64,000 nt of DNA from Strigamia acuminata (GCA_949358305.1 OX442319.1:1-64000); one strand, 5' to 3'. Counted from the first letter of the stretch, positions 24,340 through 37,248 are shown. The notes: a model not told the origin generated them from the letters alone. Numbers and translations: made by a program.

Positions 24340-24796
24340 AATACAGTGACGCTTGCCCAGATTTGGACGAAGGGCGCCAAGGATTCTAATTGACCCACAC
24401 CAAAAAACTTAAAACTAACAAATAAATTCGAAATCTGAAATAAAAGGAAGGAGAAGTTGATGAATCTGTATGCACAGACGTCCCTGTGCACACCGCGCAT
24501 AAAAAATGCGGAATTCTTCAAAAGATCGCCGACCGATTTCGAAAATCGGGAAAAAAATCGCCGTCCGATTGTGAAAATCGGGAAAAACTTCTGAAAAAAA
24601 ATTCGCCGTACACCGGGGTACTAAGCGAGATGAAGTTCTATGTGGCCACACTGTACTCCGGGGTACAAAGTGTGTCGAGACATCGGAAATTCGGCGAAAA
24701 ACTGGAAATAAACAAAAATTTCCGCACAAATCGCGAAAAAATCGCGAAATTTACGGAAAATTAGTGAAAAAACGAGGCACTGGTGTCTTTCCAGGC

Positions 24797-24807
24797 CTCT
24801 GCTACCA
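24797..24807 (-). other. Primer binding site (initiator tRNA-Met)
   Basis: Minus strand reads TGGTAGCAGAG two bases inside the 5' LTR. This is complementary to the 3' end (CUCUGCUACCA) of animal initiator tRNA-Met. Confidence 0.85.
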
Positions 24808-24809
24808 CT

Positions 24810-25362
24810 TGTAGCTCTGTGGCGCAATAAATGCACGATAAATCGTGCTGGAAGCGTGAAAATAACGTGCTCACGGCAATGCATGAGCTGGAAAAATTGC
24901 CGTGATGCGTAAACGCGAGTTCGGGTCTGTATTGGGCCAGAAAACGCGTGTACCACACTTATAAAGACGTGTGGCACATAAACTAATACTGATAATTAAC
25001 AAAATACACTTTAATTCGAGAAAACTTACATAATTGATCCAAAAACCATTGGAAAACATAGAGAAACACACTGGCTGTGTGCGCGGCCATTTGCAAAGTG
25101 CCAGAGACATCTGGTGGCCGAAAATAGAAACAATAAGTAGAAATACACACAGAATAGAGGATGCATGATGCCAGATGGATAAGACACATCTAAAAGGCAT
25201 CATGCATTCCCTTTACACAGAAACTAAGGAAAAACATAAGAAACAATACTAAATTACCCCGAATAAGAAAAGATAACCGATGGATAATAAAATAAACATT
25301 TCAAAGTCATTTCACATCGAAAAACGATTTAATTAGGTGAAAAGCGGTTCCAAAGTCCAACA
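24810..25362 (-). repeat. 5' LTR of the copia element
   Basis: 553 bp, virtually identical to 18581-19133. It should hold the element's promoter and transcription start on the minus strand, so transcripts would run in the same direction as the gene it interrupts. Confidence 0.95.
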
Positions 25363-25846
25363 CTTCCGTCTCTTTGTTTGCGTCGGATGTCTGTAAGGGA
25401 GAGAAAATAAAAAATAAAAATAAAAATAAAAACATTTTTCGTTTGTGTCGGCATATTCCGCTCTAAACGCGCGATTTGAAAACGACCACAAATCCGTGCT
25501 CGACGACGGTGCGTGGCAACGAGTGGACCAATACGGTATACACGTGTGCATATGAATCGATGAATCGTGTATAAATCAATAAATAAAAAATGTATACATT
25601 CGTCTAATTTTAATAAACCTCGTTCGCCGTCGATCGGGTAAAAATCATCCACGTTACACCGCAAACGCTCACTCACGTACACTCCCGCGACCAAACACAA
25701 AAATCCATGCGCGTTGTTCGACGACCACACGTGTGCACACGTACGACCACGGACGCGATTCATTGACAAAAATATCGCAAAAATTCGTAAAAGCCGCCCA
25801 AATTTACCTGCGGAGACGCGACCGAGCATAAACTTCCCGCTTCCAT

Positions 25847-26410
25847 TTCCAGTTCATGTATGCTCGCTACCAGTTTGTTGACGCGACACCTGTTGGCGAT
25901 TCCGCGAATGATTTTGATTCAAAGTCTCCGATTTACATCCGTTTTTAAGAGCTACGATGTTTTGGTTTTGGAGTCGGCTATGTGATCGTTTTTTAATTAA
26001 AAACGAAACAATTTTGGGTCAGACGATAATATTTTGGGCTCCGTTATAATTTCGAGCACGCGATCGTGAGCGGGGTGCTGTGATGCCCACTTCACTCCAG
26101 TCGCGTTTAAACAAACCAACAAGTTCGGGTTTTTGTCCCCTTTACTTATTTGTTTATTTTGGAGTTTTTATCGTGGGTCAAAAACGTTGACCGGAGGCAA
26201 CGCCACATGTGCAAAAGGGCAATAAAAGTACAAGTTTACTCGAATGGAGAGAACATTGCGTATATATAATATATATTATATATGTATTTATTTATTTATT
26301 TATTTATCTATTTATTCATTTATTTACTATCTACGCGCGGCCACGTAAATAAATTCAATGGGAACCCCGTGGAATCGTGTGTTGCATTCACGCCCAATAG
26401 ATGGCGTTGT

Positions 26411-26445
<35 letters not shown>

Positions 26446-26999
26446 TCTATTTTAATAATGCAGGTGTAACATCCGGTTGGTCCGGCGTGCGACGAGAGAC
26501 TGGGCGGTGTTTAAGTTTGACTGTTTATTATCGACGAATAGAGTAAACAATAAGTAAATTCTTCAAAGACGAAGAACATCGGGAGAAGTGGGTAACCCTA
26601 AAACTCGATTGAAACGGGCAAAAAACGGTAGAGAGGCGCTAATAAATCCGTTTGAGTGACATCGGGTCGTGAAAACGACCTAACTAGCTTCGATTAACTG
26701 ATAGGAACTAATGGACGTTTATTCGAATCGATAGTCTAAACGGGCATAAACTGTCTAAAAGCGATGTTGACGGGAGCAGTTCGGGACGGGAATTGATAAA
26801 ACCCGAAAACAGAGAAGATTCGCAACGAAAGCAATGGCCGCCGTTGGAAACGACGAGAAATAAGCGTCAGCGGATGGAGACAAATAACATAACGCGAGAC
26901 GTCTAAACCAAGCAGGAAGGTAAGAAGAACGTGCGAGCTTTGCTTTAAATTTTTGCAAACATTAGTATCTCCAGCAGAGATTCGACGGGCGCGTATAAC
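25847..26999. other. Intergenic region upstream of the double-finger gene
   Basis: Probable promoter of the minus-strand gene starting at 25846. Also a TA-rich palindrome at about 26258-26285 and two (TTTA)n tracts at about 26284-26320 and 26406-26445. No coding exon is supported. Confidence 0.45.
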
Positions 27000-28202
27000 C
27001 GTGCGGAGGAGTGAGTGAGCCGGGTCGCGCGAGTCGACAAACTAGGACGGAGCCCGGGAGGAAAAAAAGCCGCGAAAACAAGCACAACAGGTGAGTAAAA
27101 TTCGGATGCCTGAGTTCAAATAAATCCCGAGGAAATAAACTGAAGAGTGTACATTTTTTCTAGGACATTAGCGCGGGTCCATCGGGAAGAGAATAGGACG
27201 CACCACGGTCCTCTCACGATTATATTGGAAATAGAAAGGGACAACGAGGACGCATTTGTCGACAACGAAGCGACAGAGAGTGGAAAATAGGAAAGGAAGG
27301 GCAATTAGATGAGTTCTTTTCACGTCACATACTTCTGACAGCGTATTAAAAACAGATCGTTCTCATTTTTGCAGGAAACACGATGTGCAGACGGTTTGCT
27401 ACGTGTCATTCTCGGTTGCTCGCGACAGATGTCACACGGAGTCCTCGCGTTGTTCTCGCGTGTTGACACACATACATACATACTCGCGCGCGCATACATA
27501 TAAGGCCACTCGAATTGGTGTTACGGAATCTGGAGGAAATTCAACGAATTTGCGTGCATCGTTTTTCGCACAACATTGCTGAAGGACCGTTCATCCATCG
27601 AAACTACCGGTGCACGTAGAAAAAAACTGATTTATGACTTTATTTCTATTTTTCATACAGGTTAACGATGTTAAACCGAGTGAAATAATGCGGATCGAAT
27701 CTTTTTAATACGAGTTGATTTATTTGGTTTGAACGAATTGAATTAATTTATCTTGAATTTCAGGTGGAAGAAAAACAAGTGACCGACTAGATATAAAATC
27801 GAGTGTTTCGCGACACCTGGAACGAAACGAGTTGTTGGATGGGTGAAATATAATCAGAAAATGTATAAATATTTGAATTTTAACCAGACGTTTTATGATT
27901 GCAGGATTTTGTTAAACTGATTGATTGATTGATTGATTGATTGATTAATTGCAACCTAGACGTGGCGTGTTGCCTCCTAGTGGACGATGGTATCAGCTCC
28001 TGGTGCGTCAACGAGAAGGACGTGCAGTCTGTGTCTCCTCTACGACGACACCGAGTCTGGTCGCTCGAAATGCTCCGTTGCGATGCCGGGCAATGGGCCG
28101 CTCAGCACGTACACGCTCGTCGACGGCGCGCGTCCCATCGCTGCGGACCCGGGGTGCTGCAAGGAGAAGACAGGCAGACGGATAGATGGAATTAATAATT
28201 AA
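27000..28202 (+). other. Possible small multi-exon transcription unit
   Basis: A chain of splice-like sites: donor CAG|GTGAGTA at about 27090, 3' sites before about 27375, 27661, 27765, 27905 and 27960, and a final open stretch. The last segment, from ATG 27987 to TAA 28202, encodes 71 residues with CSLC and CC pairs and no recognisable domain; two other frames there are also open. It may be a small-protein gene or a long noncoding RNA. Confidence 0.25.
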
Positions 28203-31200
28203 ATTGAAAATTTGATTCAACTTTTGGGGTGACTAAAACTCAAAGACAAAGTTTGTAATTTACTCGCATCGAAAGATAAATTAGTTGTTGTTGTTGTTGT
28301 TGTTGTTGTTTTTTTTTCAAAATACAATTTATTAATAAAATATTACACGATGATTGTTCCACATTGATTATTTGTTGATTATTTGTTTTACAATTACACT
28401 TTCAATTCTCGGTGAGCAGTTCTTTGCGTTCCGACGCGTCGCTATCGAGATTGATGTCGGGTCTCGTTCGATTGGCTGCGTTCAAATCAATCAAAACTGT
28501 GAACACAGGGCCAACGCAAATCGCGAAATCCACACGCCCATCAATCAACCACGGAGTTTAAATAAATGAATAAACAAATAATTTAATAAATGAACAATGC
28601 CGACACTGCGGAAGCATGTTTCCGAACGTTTCGGTGCCGACGCGCATTCGTGAGTAAAGCGCATGTCGACTTACCGGCGAGATCGCGTCACCCTTAATAG
28701 TACGCGCGTTTGAACGCGGCCTAGTGCGCGACGAGGCGCGCAATGCGGGGTAGAAGAGCGGGCATCGTTTCCACCGCGTATTACGACATTTACGGGGGCG
28801 GGTCGCAGGGATAAATTAACACGAGTCGAATCGAATCGAATCGAATCAACCCGACAGGAGCTTTTTTTGGAACAATGTGTCGGGGCTGCCGGCGCTCGTC
28901 CGTCGACACCAGCTGCCCCTATTTGCCGCGAATGCGACCCTTTGCACGACCCTTTGTACCGTGCAAACCGGCACTGGTTTGGCCGATGACAACACAGGAT
29001 AGATTAAAAGTGATGAGACAAATCCACCACCGGAACCCTCCGGATATCCGCGAGGACCCGGAACGGTCTGAAACCGTTTGTTTGTTTGTTTGTCTGTTTG
29101 TTTGTAAATCCATCGAACGTAGTGACGAAAACTCACTTCTCCTACGCTGGCGCGTCGAGTACAATGGGGTGAAAATAAAATCGTAAACCAATAGAGGCGT
29201 TCGTGGCCTCGTTTCGCGCAACACTTGTCACCGATTTCTATTCTTTTATTTAACTCGACACGATCGTTTGCGCGCGGAATTTGACGCCCGTTCACGTGAC
29301 CCGTAATCCGCGTCCTTTAATGGACGCCAAAAATGTTCGCCTGATGCGACGGTAGCGCGTTCTGGCGGCAATTTAGCGCAATGAAGCGCAATCACGGCGG
29401 ACCAGAGAGAGAGAGAAAGAGAAATCGACACGACTCGACGGGAACTTATTTTTGGAACAAATTTATTGGGGGCTGCCGTCACCAGCTGCCCCGTATGCCC
29501 GTATGCCGATGCAATAGAGAAAACACTTTTTACAACGCATAAATGACATCTACTCCACCACGAACACCCCGAGGGTATTGAGACACAAAAAGGACGAAAC
29601 AGGTCCGTTTAAGCGCTCAGCGCTTGATGGCTCCTTGTTCGAAACAAGTGTGTCTGGTCTGGGTTTGAAAATGTCCGCAGAGTCGGTCGAATCCAACGAC
29701 AACAACTGCGTCGCCGGGGATGGTGCGAGGCGTCCGGAAGCCAGTTCTAAAATGTAAAATGTAATTTATTTTCAATTTTTTTGTTGGGATCGACCCCAAC
29801 GAAGATAATCTCATTAAACAATGGAGCACGAACCGCGAAACTGATCCCATGGTCGGGAAATCGAATTCCAGTCGTCCGCCCATCGTCGATCGCCAGGTAT
29901 CTTTAAGCGATAAACATGTCGCGCCTCGAGAGTTCGTGGATCTGATCTGACTGACTTAATCTGACCTGGATCGAACCCGAAATTGAATCTTAATTTTACG
30001 TATTTTTTAGCGTTTCAACATTACGTCAGTTTCCTTTTATTAAACAATTATACTTTTAATTTTCGTCGACAGTTATTTGCATTCCGACGCGTTGCTATCG
30101 AATTTGACGTCGGGTCTCGGTCGGTTGGCTGCGTTCAAGTCAGAATTGCGAACACGGGACCAATACACAGGCCGCCGTAACGCTAAAAATGAGGGACCTT
30201 TCCCCAATTTGCACACCACGAGGTCTGAATAGATGAATTAATAAATAAGTAAACGAATAAACAAATAAATAAACAATGCCGACGCCGTAGAAACGTGTAG
30301 AAGCTTGTTTCTGGACGTTTCAGTGCCGGTGCGCATCCGTGAGTAAAGTGTGCGTCGATTTAGCGGCGTGATCGCGTCACCCTTAATTGTACGCGCGTTT
30401 AAATGCGATCTAATGCGCGATGAGGCGCGCAATACGGGGTAGAAGAGCGGGGCATTGTTTCCACCGCGTAGATCGCAGAGATAAATTAACACGATACGAA
30501 TCGAATCGAATCAACTCGACAGGAGCTTTATTTGAAACAATGTGTCGGGGCTGCCGGCGCTCGTCCGTCGACACCAGCTGCCCCTATTTGTCGCGAACGC
30601 GACCCTCCGACCATTCGCGTCTGGCCAGTGACAACGCAGAATAAAACGAGCGCAATCAAACCGATGCCGCACACCGGAACCCTCCGGATATCCGCGAGGG
30701 CCCGGAACGCTCGCTCTGAGAATGTTCGCAAAGTCCGGTCGAGCGCAATCTCAAAAACTCGCGTCGATTACATGGTGCGAGACAACCGGAAAAGAAAAAA
30801 AAATATATAAAACGGCGGATTTTCCACAAAATCTTTGTTCCAGTAGGTCGCTGCGAGGATAATCTAATTATTGGTCGGAACACAAATCGCGGAACCGACT
30901 CCAAGATCAGGAAATTAAACTTTGATCGTTTTCCCTATTATGCACATTTTTTGTTCCGAGTGGCAATGTCCGGTACGCGCGCGTACGTCCCCTCCCTCTT
31001 TCTACCCGGACACCGAGACCCGGTGGACGATAGGTTGTGTGGACACTCGAATATTCGGGGTTCGGTCCTTTGCATTTATTCATAATGAAGACTCTTCTTA
31101 CGTACAACTTAGCGTTATTTTTTTTCCCGCGTGTATTGTTTGCCGTCGACATGTTTAAAGTGCGTGCCGACTCGATCAGCGACCAAATAAGCGGAGTTGT

Positions 31201-31690
31201 AAACCCACGCCAAATTGAACGACTGCGGAAATATCGTCGCCAGTCCACGCATGCTCCACTTGATTACTTACTTACTCACCCACTCACTCGCTTTCTCTCG
31301 CTCTCACTCTCGCTCTCGCCCTCGCTCTCGTCGACACCACGTTGCAGTGAAGCACGAAGCTTCGTTTCAATTGTCGCCATTTTTAAATCGGGCTAGAGCC
31401 GGGCAAAGACAGTTTGCGTTTGCAGTTGCGTGTTTAGTTTCGTTTCGTTAAACGTGAGTGAGCGAGCGAGTGAACGAGCGAATGAGCCAAGTGTTTTGTG
31501 GTATCATTTGTCAATTATTCCCGCCCAATTATGCACGTATTGTATCCGTAAGCGCGCGCAGAAAAAATTTGTTTGTTTGGTTATTGTTGCTAACAGAAAA
31601 TGAAGCTCAATTTAATAACCCATTTGGTTTTTTTTTTTGTTTTTTTTTTTCTTTTTCTTTTGATTTTATCTATCGCGTTTTTTTCTTTTT
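28203..31690. repeat. Dispersed hairpin-repeat copies and spacer
   Basis: (GTT)n at about 28280-28307, then at least three copies of the window's main repeat, recognisable by GGGGCTGCCG ... GCTGCCCC at about 28870, 29460 and 30540 and by CCTCCGGATATCCGCGAGG at 29037 and 30679. About 31,260-31,330 is a CTCACT/CTCTCG-rich stretch that may be leader DNA of the following gene. No protein-coding exon is supported. Confidence 0.6.
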
Positions 31691-31698
31691 CAGAGACC

Positions 31699-32380
31699 AT
31701 GATGACAGGAACATGGAAGGTGAAAGGGGAAGGGGAGACATCGTCCATCTCGGCGCCCGTTCTCCGTGCGACGCGGACTAGAACCACATCGCCGTCGTCG
31801 ACTGCCGCTATCGCGTCGGTACCGCTCGATCCCGCTTTGTCCAAGCGTCCAGGCAGGCAGAAAAGGAGTAAACTGACGCTGATCAAGAGGGTACGCGCCA
31901 CGTCTTGGGTTTTATTTATTTGCTTATTCTCTTTTTTTTTTTCTCCCTTTCCCTTTCCAGTCGCGAAGAGAGACATCATTGCCGCCGCCGTCTTCACCTT
32001 CGGTGCTGCGGGAAGAGAGATTGGCAACAAGGGTCGAGGCGGTGATAACAGAAAAAATGGAGAATGTGGTGAAGAATGTGGTGAAGAATGTGGCGGAGAA
32101 TGTGGCGGAGAATGTGGTGGAGAAGGTTATGGCGAAGCGAATGGAGAAGGTGTTGGCGGAGCAACTGGACAAAGTGGTTGCGGAGCGAATGGAGAAAGCG
32201 GCGAGATGGCGGGAAAAGAAGACGAAGACGTTGTGCGTGTTGAAGTCGGTGGGGAAGAAGCTAGAGGCGGTGCAGGCGGAGGTGAAGGAAATGGAGATGG
32301 ACATGGTGGACATGATGGAGGAGGAAGATGGCTGTGGTTACGAAGGACTCGATGATAACGGCGATGAAAAGGAGTGGTAG
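31699..32380 (+). CDS. Small basic/coiled-coil protein (D family), 2 exons, 203 aa
   Basis: Exons 31699-31890 and 31961-32380 (stop TAG), joined in phase 0 at ...LIKR|SRR. The first exon opens with ATGATG, five bases after a 3' splice site. Exon 1 is Ser/Thr/Arg-rich and ends in basic residues. Exon 2 encodes a Val/Asn/Glu/Lys helix with short repeats (ENVVKNVVKNVAENVAENVV), then a basic helix and an acidic tail ending in EKEW. Layout, intron position and charge pattern match the 162-residue genes at 9.7 and 37.2 kb. A competing frame in exon 2 is Gly/Glu-rich and does not match the splice phase. An upstream exon with a GTAAGC donor near 31550 reads into a stop and is probably noncoding. Function unknown. 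Confidence 0.58.
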
Positions 32381-34657
32381 GGAGAAGGGGTGATGGGCCC
32401 TGAAGACGATGGTTACGATGTGACCGACAGTGACCACAACCAAGATTCTATCAAATAAATAGATAAATAAATTGACAAGTGTACTCATAATTGTTGTATA
32501 GATTCCTTCGATCGAATAAACATTGTTTTAATATAGTTGTCACGGTTCATACTTTGGCGAAAGCATGTCTGGCGATGGCAAGGGGCGCACGAGTGGCTAC
32601 TCGCATGCCGTCCCCTGGGACATGCAGACTCGCTCTCGGACCTCAGGACTCATATTGTCGCCTGGCTCGCGTAGACAGCGTAGACAGCGATGGGGCAAGA
32701 AGTCTGGGAGATAAAGTTAAAATCTGAAACTGCAAATTTTTCACAAAACAATTTGTTTCAATCGGTCCCAACGACGATAATCTAATTAACAGTTGGAGCG
32801 CAAACCACGAAACCGATTCGACGATTGTGGGATTAAACTTTCATTGTCTTCCATGGGTATTTTTTATTCCACAGGGTGTCCCACGCGCGCGTGTCTACTC
32901 CTTTCTCTTTTCTTCGTCCGGGGACCCATTTCCAATCGAACTTTTTTTTTGTCCGGCGCCCAAAAGCCCGGACAGATCCACGAAATCCGCAGCAAAATCA
33001 CGAGCTTGGGGTCGGCGTATAGGTCGCACAGCATCTCCCGAGGATTAAATATATAAACAATTAAACTAGTGTTTTTGCACAATTATTTGGAACAAACAAT
33101 CGCTATAACCAAACAATACCAACGCTGTGGAAGCGTACGGGAGCGCGTATCTGAACATCCCGGCACCAATGTACCACCATGAACGCGACACCCTTAACGA
33201 TACGTGCGTTTAAATGTGACCCAATGCGCGATAAGACACGTGACGCATCATTTTCACCACGTATTGTGACATTTACGAAATTTACGGTATTTACGGGATG
33301 AGTGAAGGAATCTAATCAACTCGATCTTATTTTGGAACAAGTTATTGGGGGCTGCCAATGCTGGCTGCCCGTATTCTGCGTGGCGAGAAGATAGGACCCC
33401 GTCCTTTTTGCGCGCCAATACCCTCGGAATGTTTGTGGTGGAGTGGTCCCTACTCTGAAGTAAGCGTGTCTGGTCTCGATCGACCTAGAGGCGCTTGCAA
33501 ATCCACCGAACGCAATGACACAAACTCACGTCGAAAGCGATGGCGCGAGACGCCGGAAAGACAAAATTAAAATATGAAACGACGGATATTTTGCAAAACT
33601 CTTATTCTAGTCGGTCACTGCGAAGGTAATCTTAGTGACGACCGAAGTACGGGGGTAGATTTTATTCTGTTTTGTGTCTGTCTGGTACCGATCACCCACC
33701 CATCACCCACCCATCACCCACCCATCTCCGATCATCAGGCACCTATGAGCGATAAACGCTCCCCTCCACGCTTGGCATGTCGCGCCTCGACAGTTCGCGG
33801 ATCGAACCTGAATTCGAATCCGAATTTTGCGTTCTCTTTATCGTTTCAACGTTACGAGGGTTTCTTTTTATCAAAAACGATTACATTTTCAATTCTCGTC
33901 GGTAATTAACTGCGTTCCGGGCACTTTGCGGACGTTTATCCACGTTGACAAACATCATCGTCGACGCCCAATTCGAAAACCCGTGTCACACTCACCCGCA
34001 TCGCATCACGCGCGTCATCGCGTGTAGGAACGCGCGTATCGAAAACAACGTTGTGGGAGCTTGGATTTATTTTGGAACAATTTGTCGGGGCTGTCGGCGC
34101 GCATCGGTCGCCAACTGCCCCGTGTTCTCCGACGAACCCACTTTGGAGTGTTTTTCGACGAACCAGGGAGTGTTCGTGGCGGAGCAGAACAACCGTATCA
34201 AATCGATTCAGGAAATTGTGACCGAAACCCTCGGATCTCCATGATGGCTCGAAGCGAACGAATTCAAAGTGTCTGCAAACTCGTCGAACGCGATTATACA
34301 AACTCGCATCGCCTACGATGGTGCAACGTGTACCGCGAGTTGAAATTTAAATCGTAAACCGATCGGAGCGTTCGCGATCTTCGTTTCGGACAACACCCAG
34401 TTCTATAATCTAATTAATCGTTGGGACACTCGACGTGGAATCGGTTCCACGAGTCGATAAATCAATTTCTATATTTCGAGGATTTTTATTTAACTCCGCG
34501 CGAGCGCCTGTGTGACGTAATTTCTCACAACCGCCACGCCATCTGACGTAACCCGTGTCTCATTTGCATCCAAATCAAGTTCAGACACGATACAAAACTG
34601 TTTTCCGCGTCTCGTTGGCGTTCCTCGCAACATTGAAGTTCCTCGCAACATTGAACC
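32381..34657. repeat. Hairpin-repeat copies between genes
   Basis: Repeat copies with the GGGGCTG ... CCCC motif at about 33345 and 34080, a short ACCCACCCATC tandem at about 33694-33722, and a direct duplication of about 18 bases (GTTCCTCGCAACATTGAA) at about 34620-34656. No coding exon is supported. Confidence 0.55.
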
Positions 34658-35201
34658 ATGTTCCAGGTAATTCCAGGAACAGATACGAATTGTTTCGTAT
34701 AATTTTTAATCTAAAACTTCTCTTATTCAGCCGAAACCGCTTGAACCCACGAACGAACATGCCTTGCTCAAGGTGAAGATAGGGAATCTCGCGCGTAATG
34801 CCCTGGTAATCGAGTGGTCGCGCTTCTGCGCCATCGACGAACGTTTATTCGAAGAAACGGGCTACCCTCGGGACAGTATCCGCGAACTAGACGACGACGA
34901 CGATAGACACCGGTACCTAAAAAACGTCGTTGGTGACCATTTCCAAATAATTGGACAGATCAAGATGGACGTCGAGTGGGTGAATCGAGGGACCGAAACC
35001 AACTTCATCGTCGTGACGAAAGAAAGAACTCTCGTCTTGGGGACGCGTTTCCTTTGGGACTCGAATTTATCTTCCGCGCGGTTTGATCGATTCTTCAAAG
35101 ACGATAAACTTGGCGTCACCATCCCATTCGAGTATGGATTTGTTCCATGGATAAATTTGTACTTTGTCGAATATCCAGATAAAATGTACAAGTGTCAATA
35201 A
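34658..35201 (+). CDS. Retropepsin-like protein with the catalytic motif lost, 2 exons, 159 aa
   Basis: Exons 34658-34666 (ATG TTC CAG) and 34731-35201 (stop TAA), phase 0. The layout resembles a retroviral or gypsy-type aspartic protease: a first strand pair (LKVKIGNLARNALVIEW), an acidic loop, a flap-like region (DHFQIIGQIKMDVEW), then FIVVTKERTLVLGTRFLW in the place of the family's Val-Val ... hydrophobic-hydrophobic-Gly-x-x-Phe-Leu signature. Where the catalytic Asp-Thr/Ser-Gly should be, the sequence reads Glu-Trp-Ser, so proteolysis is unlikely. About 60 further residues follow. It stands alone, with no reverse transcriptase or integrase nearby, so it looks like a captured or domesticated fold. 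The similarity is judged by eye and needs a profile or structure comparison. Confidence 0.5.
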
Positions 35202-37248
35202 ATGGCAATTCTATGTGTAAATGGGGTAAAAAATGTGGGAAAAAAATGTTATAGAAATAAATAACTGTCGTTTTCGCGTAACTTTTTCGGCGTTATTCCA
35301 CCATATAATCGTCGCTTCAATGTATCGTTGTTTCATCGTTTTGTTTTATTCCGTTTTATTTGTTTATTTGTTTTTATTTTTATTTTTATTTATTTATTTA
35401 TTTATTTATTTATTTTTTTTTTATAACATTCTGCAAACTGTAGAAACTGTAAAAACTTTAAATATAGATATTTTAGTGAACAGCGAGTTTGTTTTTATTT
35501 TAGACTAGATGGGATACCTGGGTCGAAACGAATTAGGTCGAAACGGGATTTCGACTTTAGTCATTTCGACCTTAGTATGGAATCCCGGGTGCTCATAGTA
35601 TTCGAAAATTAAGTAAAGTAAAGTAAAGTTTAGTCATCTTCTTTGGATATTTTTTTTACTCCGTTTGGCGTCTTGCGCGCGCGCTTGTTTGCTCCCTTCT
35701 CCCTTCTCCGCCTCGAATTTCGTCCCCGGTCGGTCGTTTTCACCCGACACCCAAAAGTCCAATCCCGACGAACGGATCCACGAATTCCGTCGTGAAATCG
35801 CGAACACGTCGTCAACGCACAGGCCACGCGCGTATCACGAGGAACAAATAAATAAACAATTAAATGGGTGTTTTTGCACAATTGTTTGAAATAAACACGC
35901 TTTATAGGTGTGTCTGTCTGTGGGCTTATTTTGGAACAAGTTGTTGGGGCTGCCGACACTCGTCGGTGCCAGCTGCCCCGCATTCACCGTAGGTGAGGCG
36001 CTCGTTGCCGCAATGGTCGCCGCAATGGTCGCCGGAATGTTCGTGGTGGAGCAGAACACCCGTGGGTGGGAAATACCGTTTCAAATCGATTCAGGAAATT
36101 TCGACCGAAACCCTCGGATCTCCATGATGGCTCGAAGCGAACGAATTCAAAGTGTCTGCAAACTCGTCGAACGCGATTATACAAACTCACATCGTCTACG
36201 ATGGTGCAACGTGTACTGCGAGTTGAAATTAAAATGGTAAACCGATCGGGGCGTTCGCGATCTTCGACTCAGACGGCACCCAATTCGATAATCTAATTAA
36301 TCGTTGGGGCACTCGTCGTGGAATTAGTTCCACTGTCGATAAATCGATTTATATATTTCAAGGACTTTTATTCAACTCCGCTCGAGCGTTTATGCGCAGG
36401 ACTTTGTACCTGGTCACGTGGCCTGTAATGTAATTTCCCAGAACCGCCACGCCACCCGACGTAAGCCGTGCCCTTCGATGGACGCCAAAGTGTCCATTCG
36501 ATGCGGATTTTTGCGTTTCCCGCGTTAAAAGGTGTCCTATAAATTCCGAAACCAAGTTAATCTTGATTTACTTGTCTACGTGGATCTCCCCATATATTTT
36601 GTTTTCCAATTTCAATGTGGAAAAGTTTGTCGGTTGCAATTTTTCTCGCGCGCACGGCAATCACGAAAAAATCTCCGACGGTAGCGCACTCTGACGGTAA
36701 TTGTTTTAAATAGATAGGATAAAAATTAAAACAAAATAAAGAAGGGTTGAATTTCTCGGACCTTGCGAGAGGGTACGACTAATAGTTTATACCATCATCA
36801 TTGTCGCCCAGCAGTCAGTCAGTCTCTTTCTTTCCTTTTTTCTGCACAAAGCAAACGTAAGATCGCGGAAGCGACACTCGAACCCAGAGTCCACGGCTCC
36901 ATGCGGCAGGTAGTCCTGCCCACTCGACCACTCTGGGTCGATTATAAATTGTGCTAAAATATAGAAAAGAAGAGAAACAGATAAATAAATAAAATAAATA
37001 AAATAAAGACGTATATTTAATCACCCGATGAGATGTTTTTTTTACAATGAGAAACAAAATATACGCAATATGAACAAACAATACGAGACAATGAGATGGT
37101 GGATTGTTGTTTTTGTCCCATAAGAGTTGTGTCACATCTTTGACAATTGAAAAAAAAAAATAAATAAATGAATAAATAAAATTAAAAACCAAAACAAAAA
37201 CTAAATCAAACAAACAAACAAACGAGAGTGGGAATAAACCGTCTCCTC
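35202..37248. repeat. Repeat copies, small foldback and SINE-like unit
   Basis: Contains (TTTA)n at about 35390-35415, a foldback with GGTCGAAA/TTTCGACC at about 35520-35592, a hairpin-repeat copy at about 35930-36560 closely similar to the one at about 34060-34500, and a SINE-like unit at 36.9 kb. No coding exon is supported. Confidence 0.55.
36843..36945 (-). mobile_element. tRNA-derived SINE-like unit
   Basis: On the minus strand an A-box-like TGGTCGAGTGGG is followed by a B-box-like GGTTCGAGTGT. Same design as the unit at 8.9 kb. Confidence 0.5.

Larger units (their letters stand above)
18581..25362 (-). mobile_element. Complete Ty1/copia LTR retrotransposon
   Basis: 6782 bp, oriented on the minus strand. 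Both LTRs (18581-19133 and 24810-25362, 553 bp each) start TGTAG and end CAACA on the plus strand, and the element is flanked by CTTCC on both sides (18576-18580 and 25363-25367). A primer site and a purine tract are in the right places, and one uninterrupted gag-pol frame lies between them. By eye the LTRs differ at one base near their first ten positions. By the usual LTR-divergence logic this is a very young and possibly still active copy. Confidence 0.95.
13370..25846 (-). pseudogene. Double-finger coiled-coil protein gene, 12 exons, split by a copia insertion in exon 2
   Basis: Minus-strand exons, 5' to 3': 25846-25808; 25390-25363 continuing across the copia element at 18580-18508; 17988-17935; 17592-17341; 16549-16470; 16398-15672; 15396-14995; 14932-14656; 14552-14401; 14319-13900; 13819-13745; 13675-13370 (TGA). 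Counting the CTTCC duplication once, all twelve join in one frame, for 959 codons before the stop. Features in order: acidic N-terminus, Val/Glu/Arg coiled coil, about 240 residues of Glu/Lys/Val repeats built from 39-bp units, a Pro/Ser-rich region, finger 1 (YCALC ... HWRQHH, split by an intron), finger 2 (CPFC ... HWLVKH), an acidic stretch and a Lys/Arg-rich C-terminus. Relatives: the 1-3.5, 47.8 and 60.7 kb genes. It was intact apart from the insertion, which is very recent. Function unknown; nuclear location inferred from the basic tail. Confidence 0.7.

Noticed and set aside
18642-25203. Identical 110-codon open frames in both copia LTRs
   Set aside because: They lie wholly inside the LTRs, have no relation to gag-pol, and are identical only because the LTRs are.
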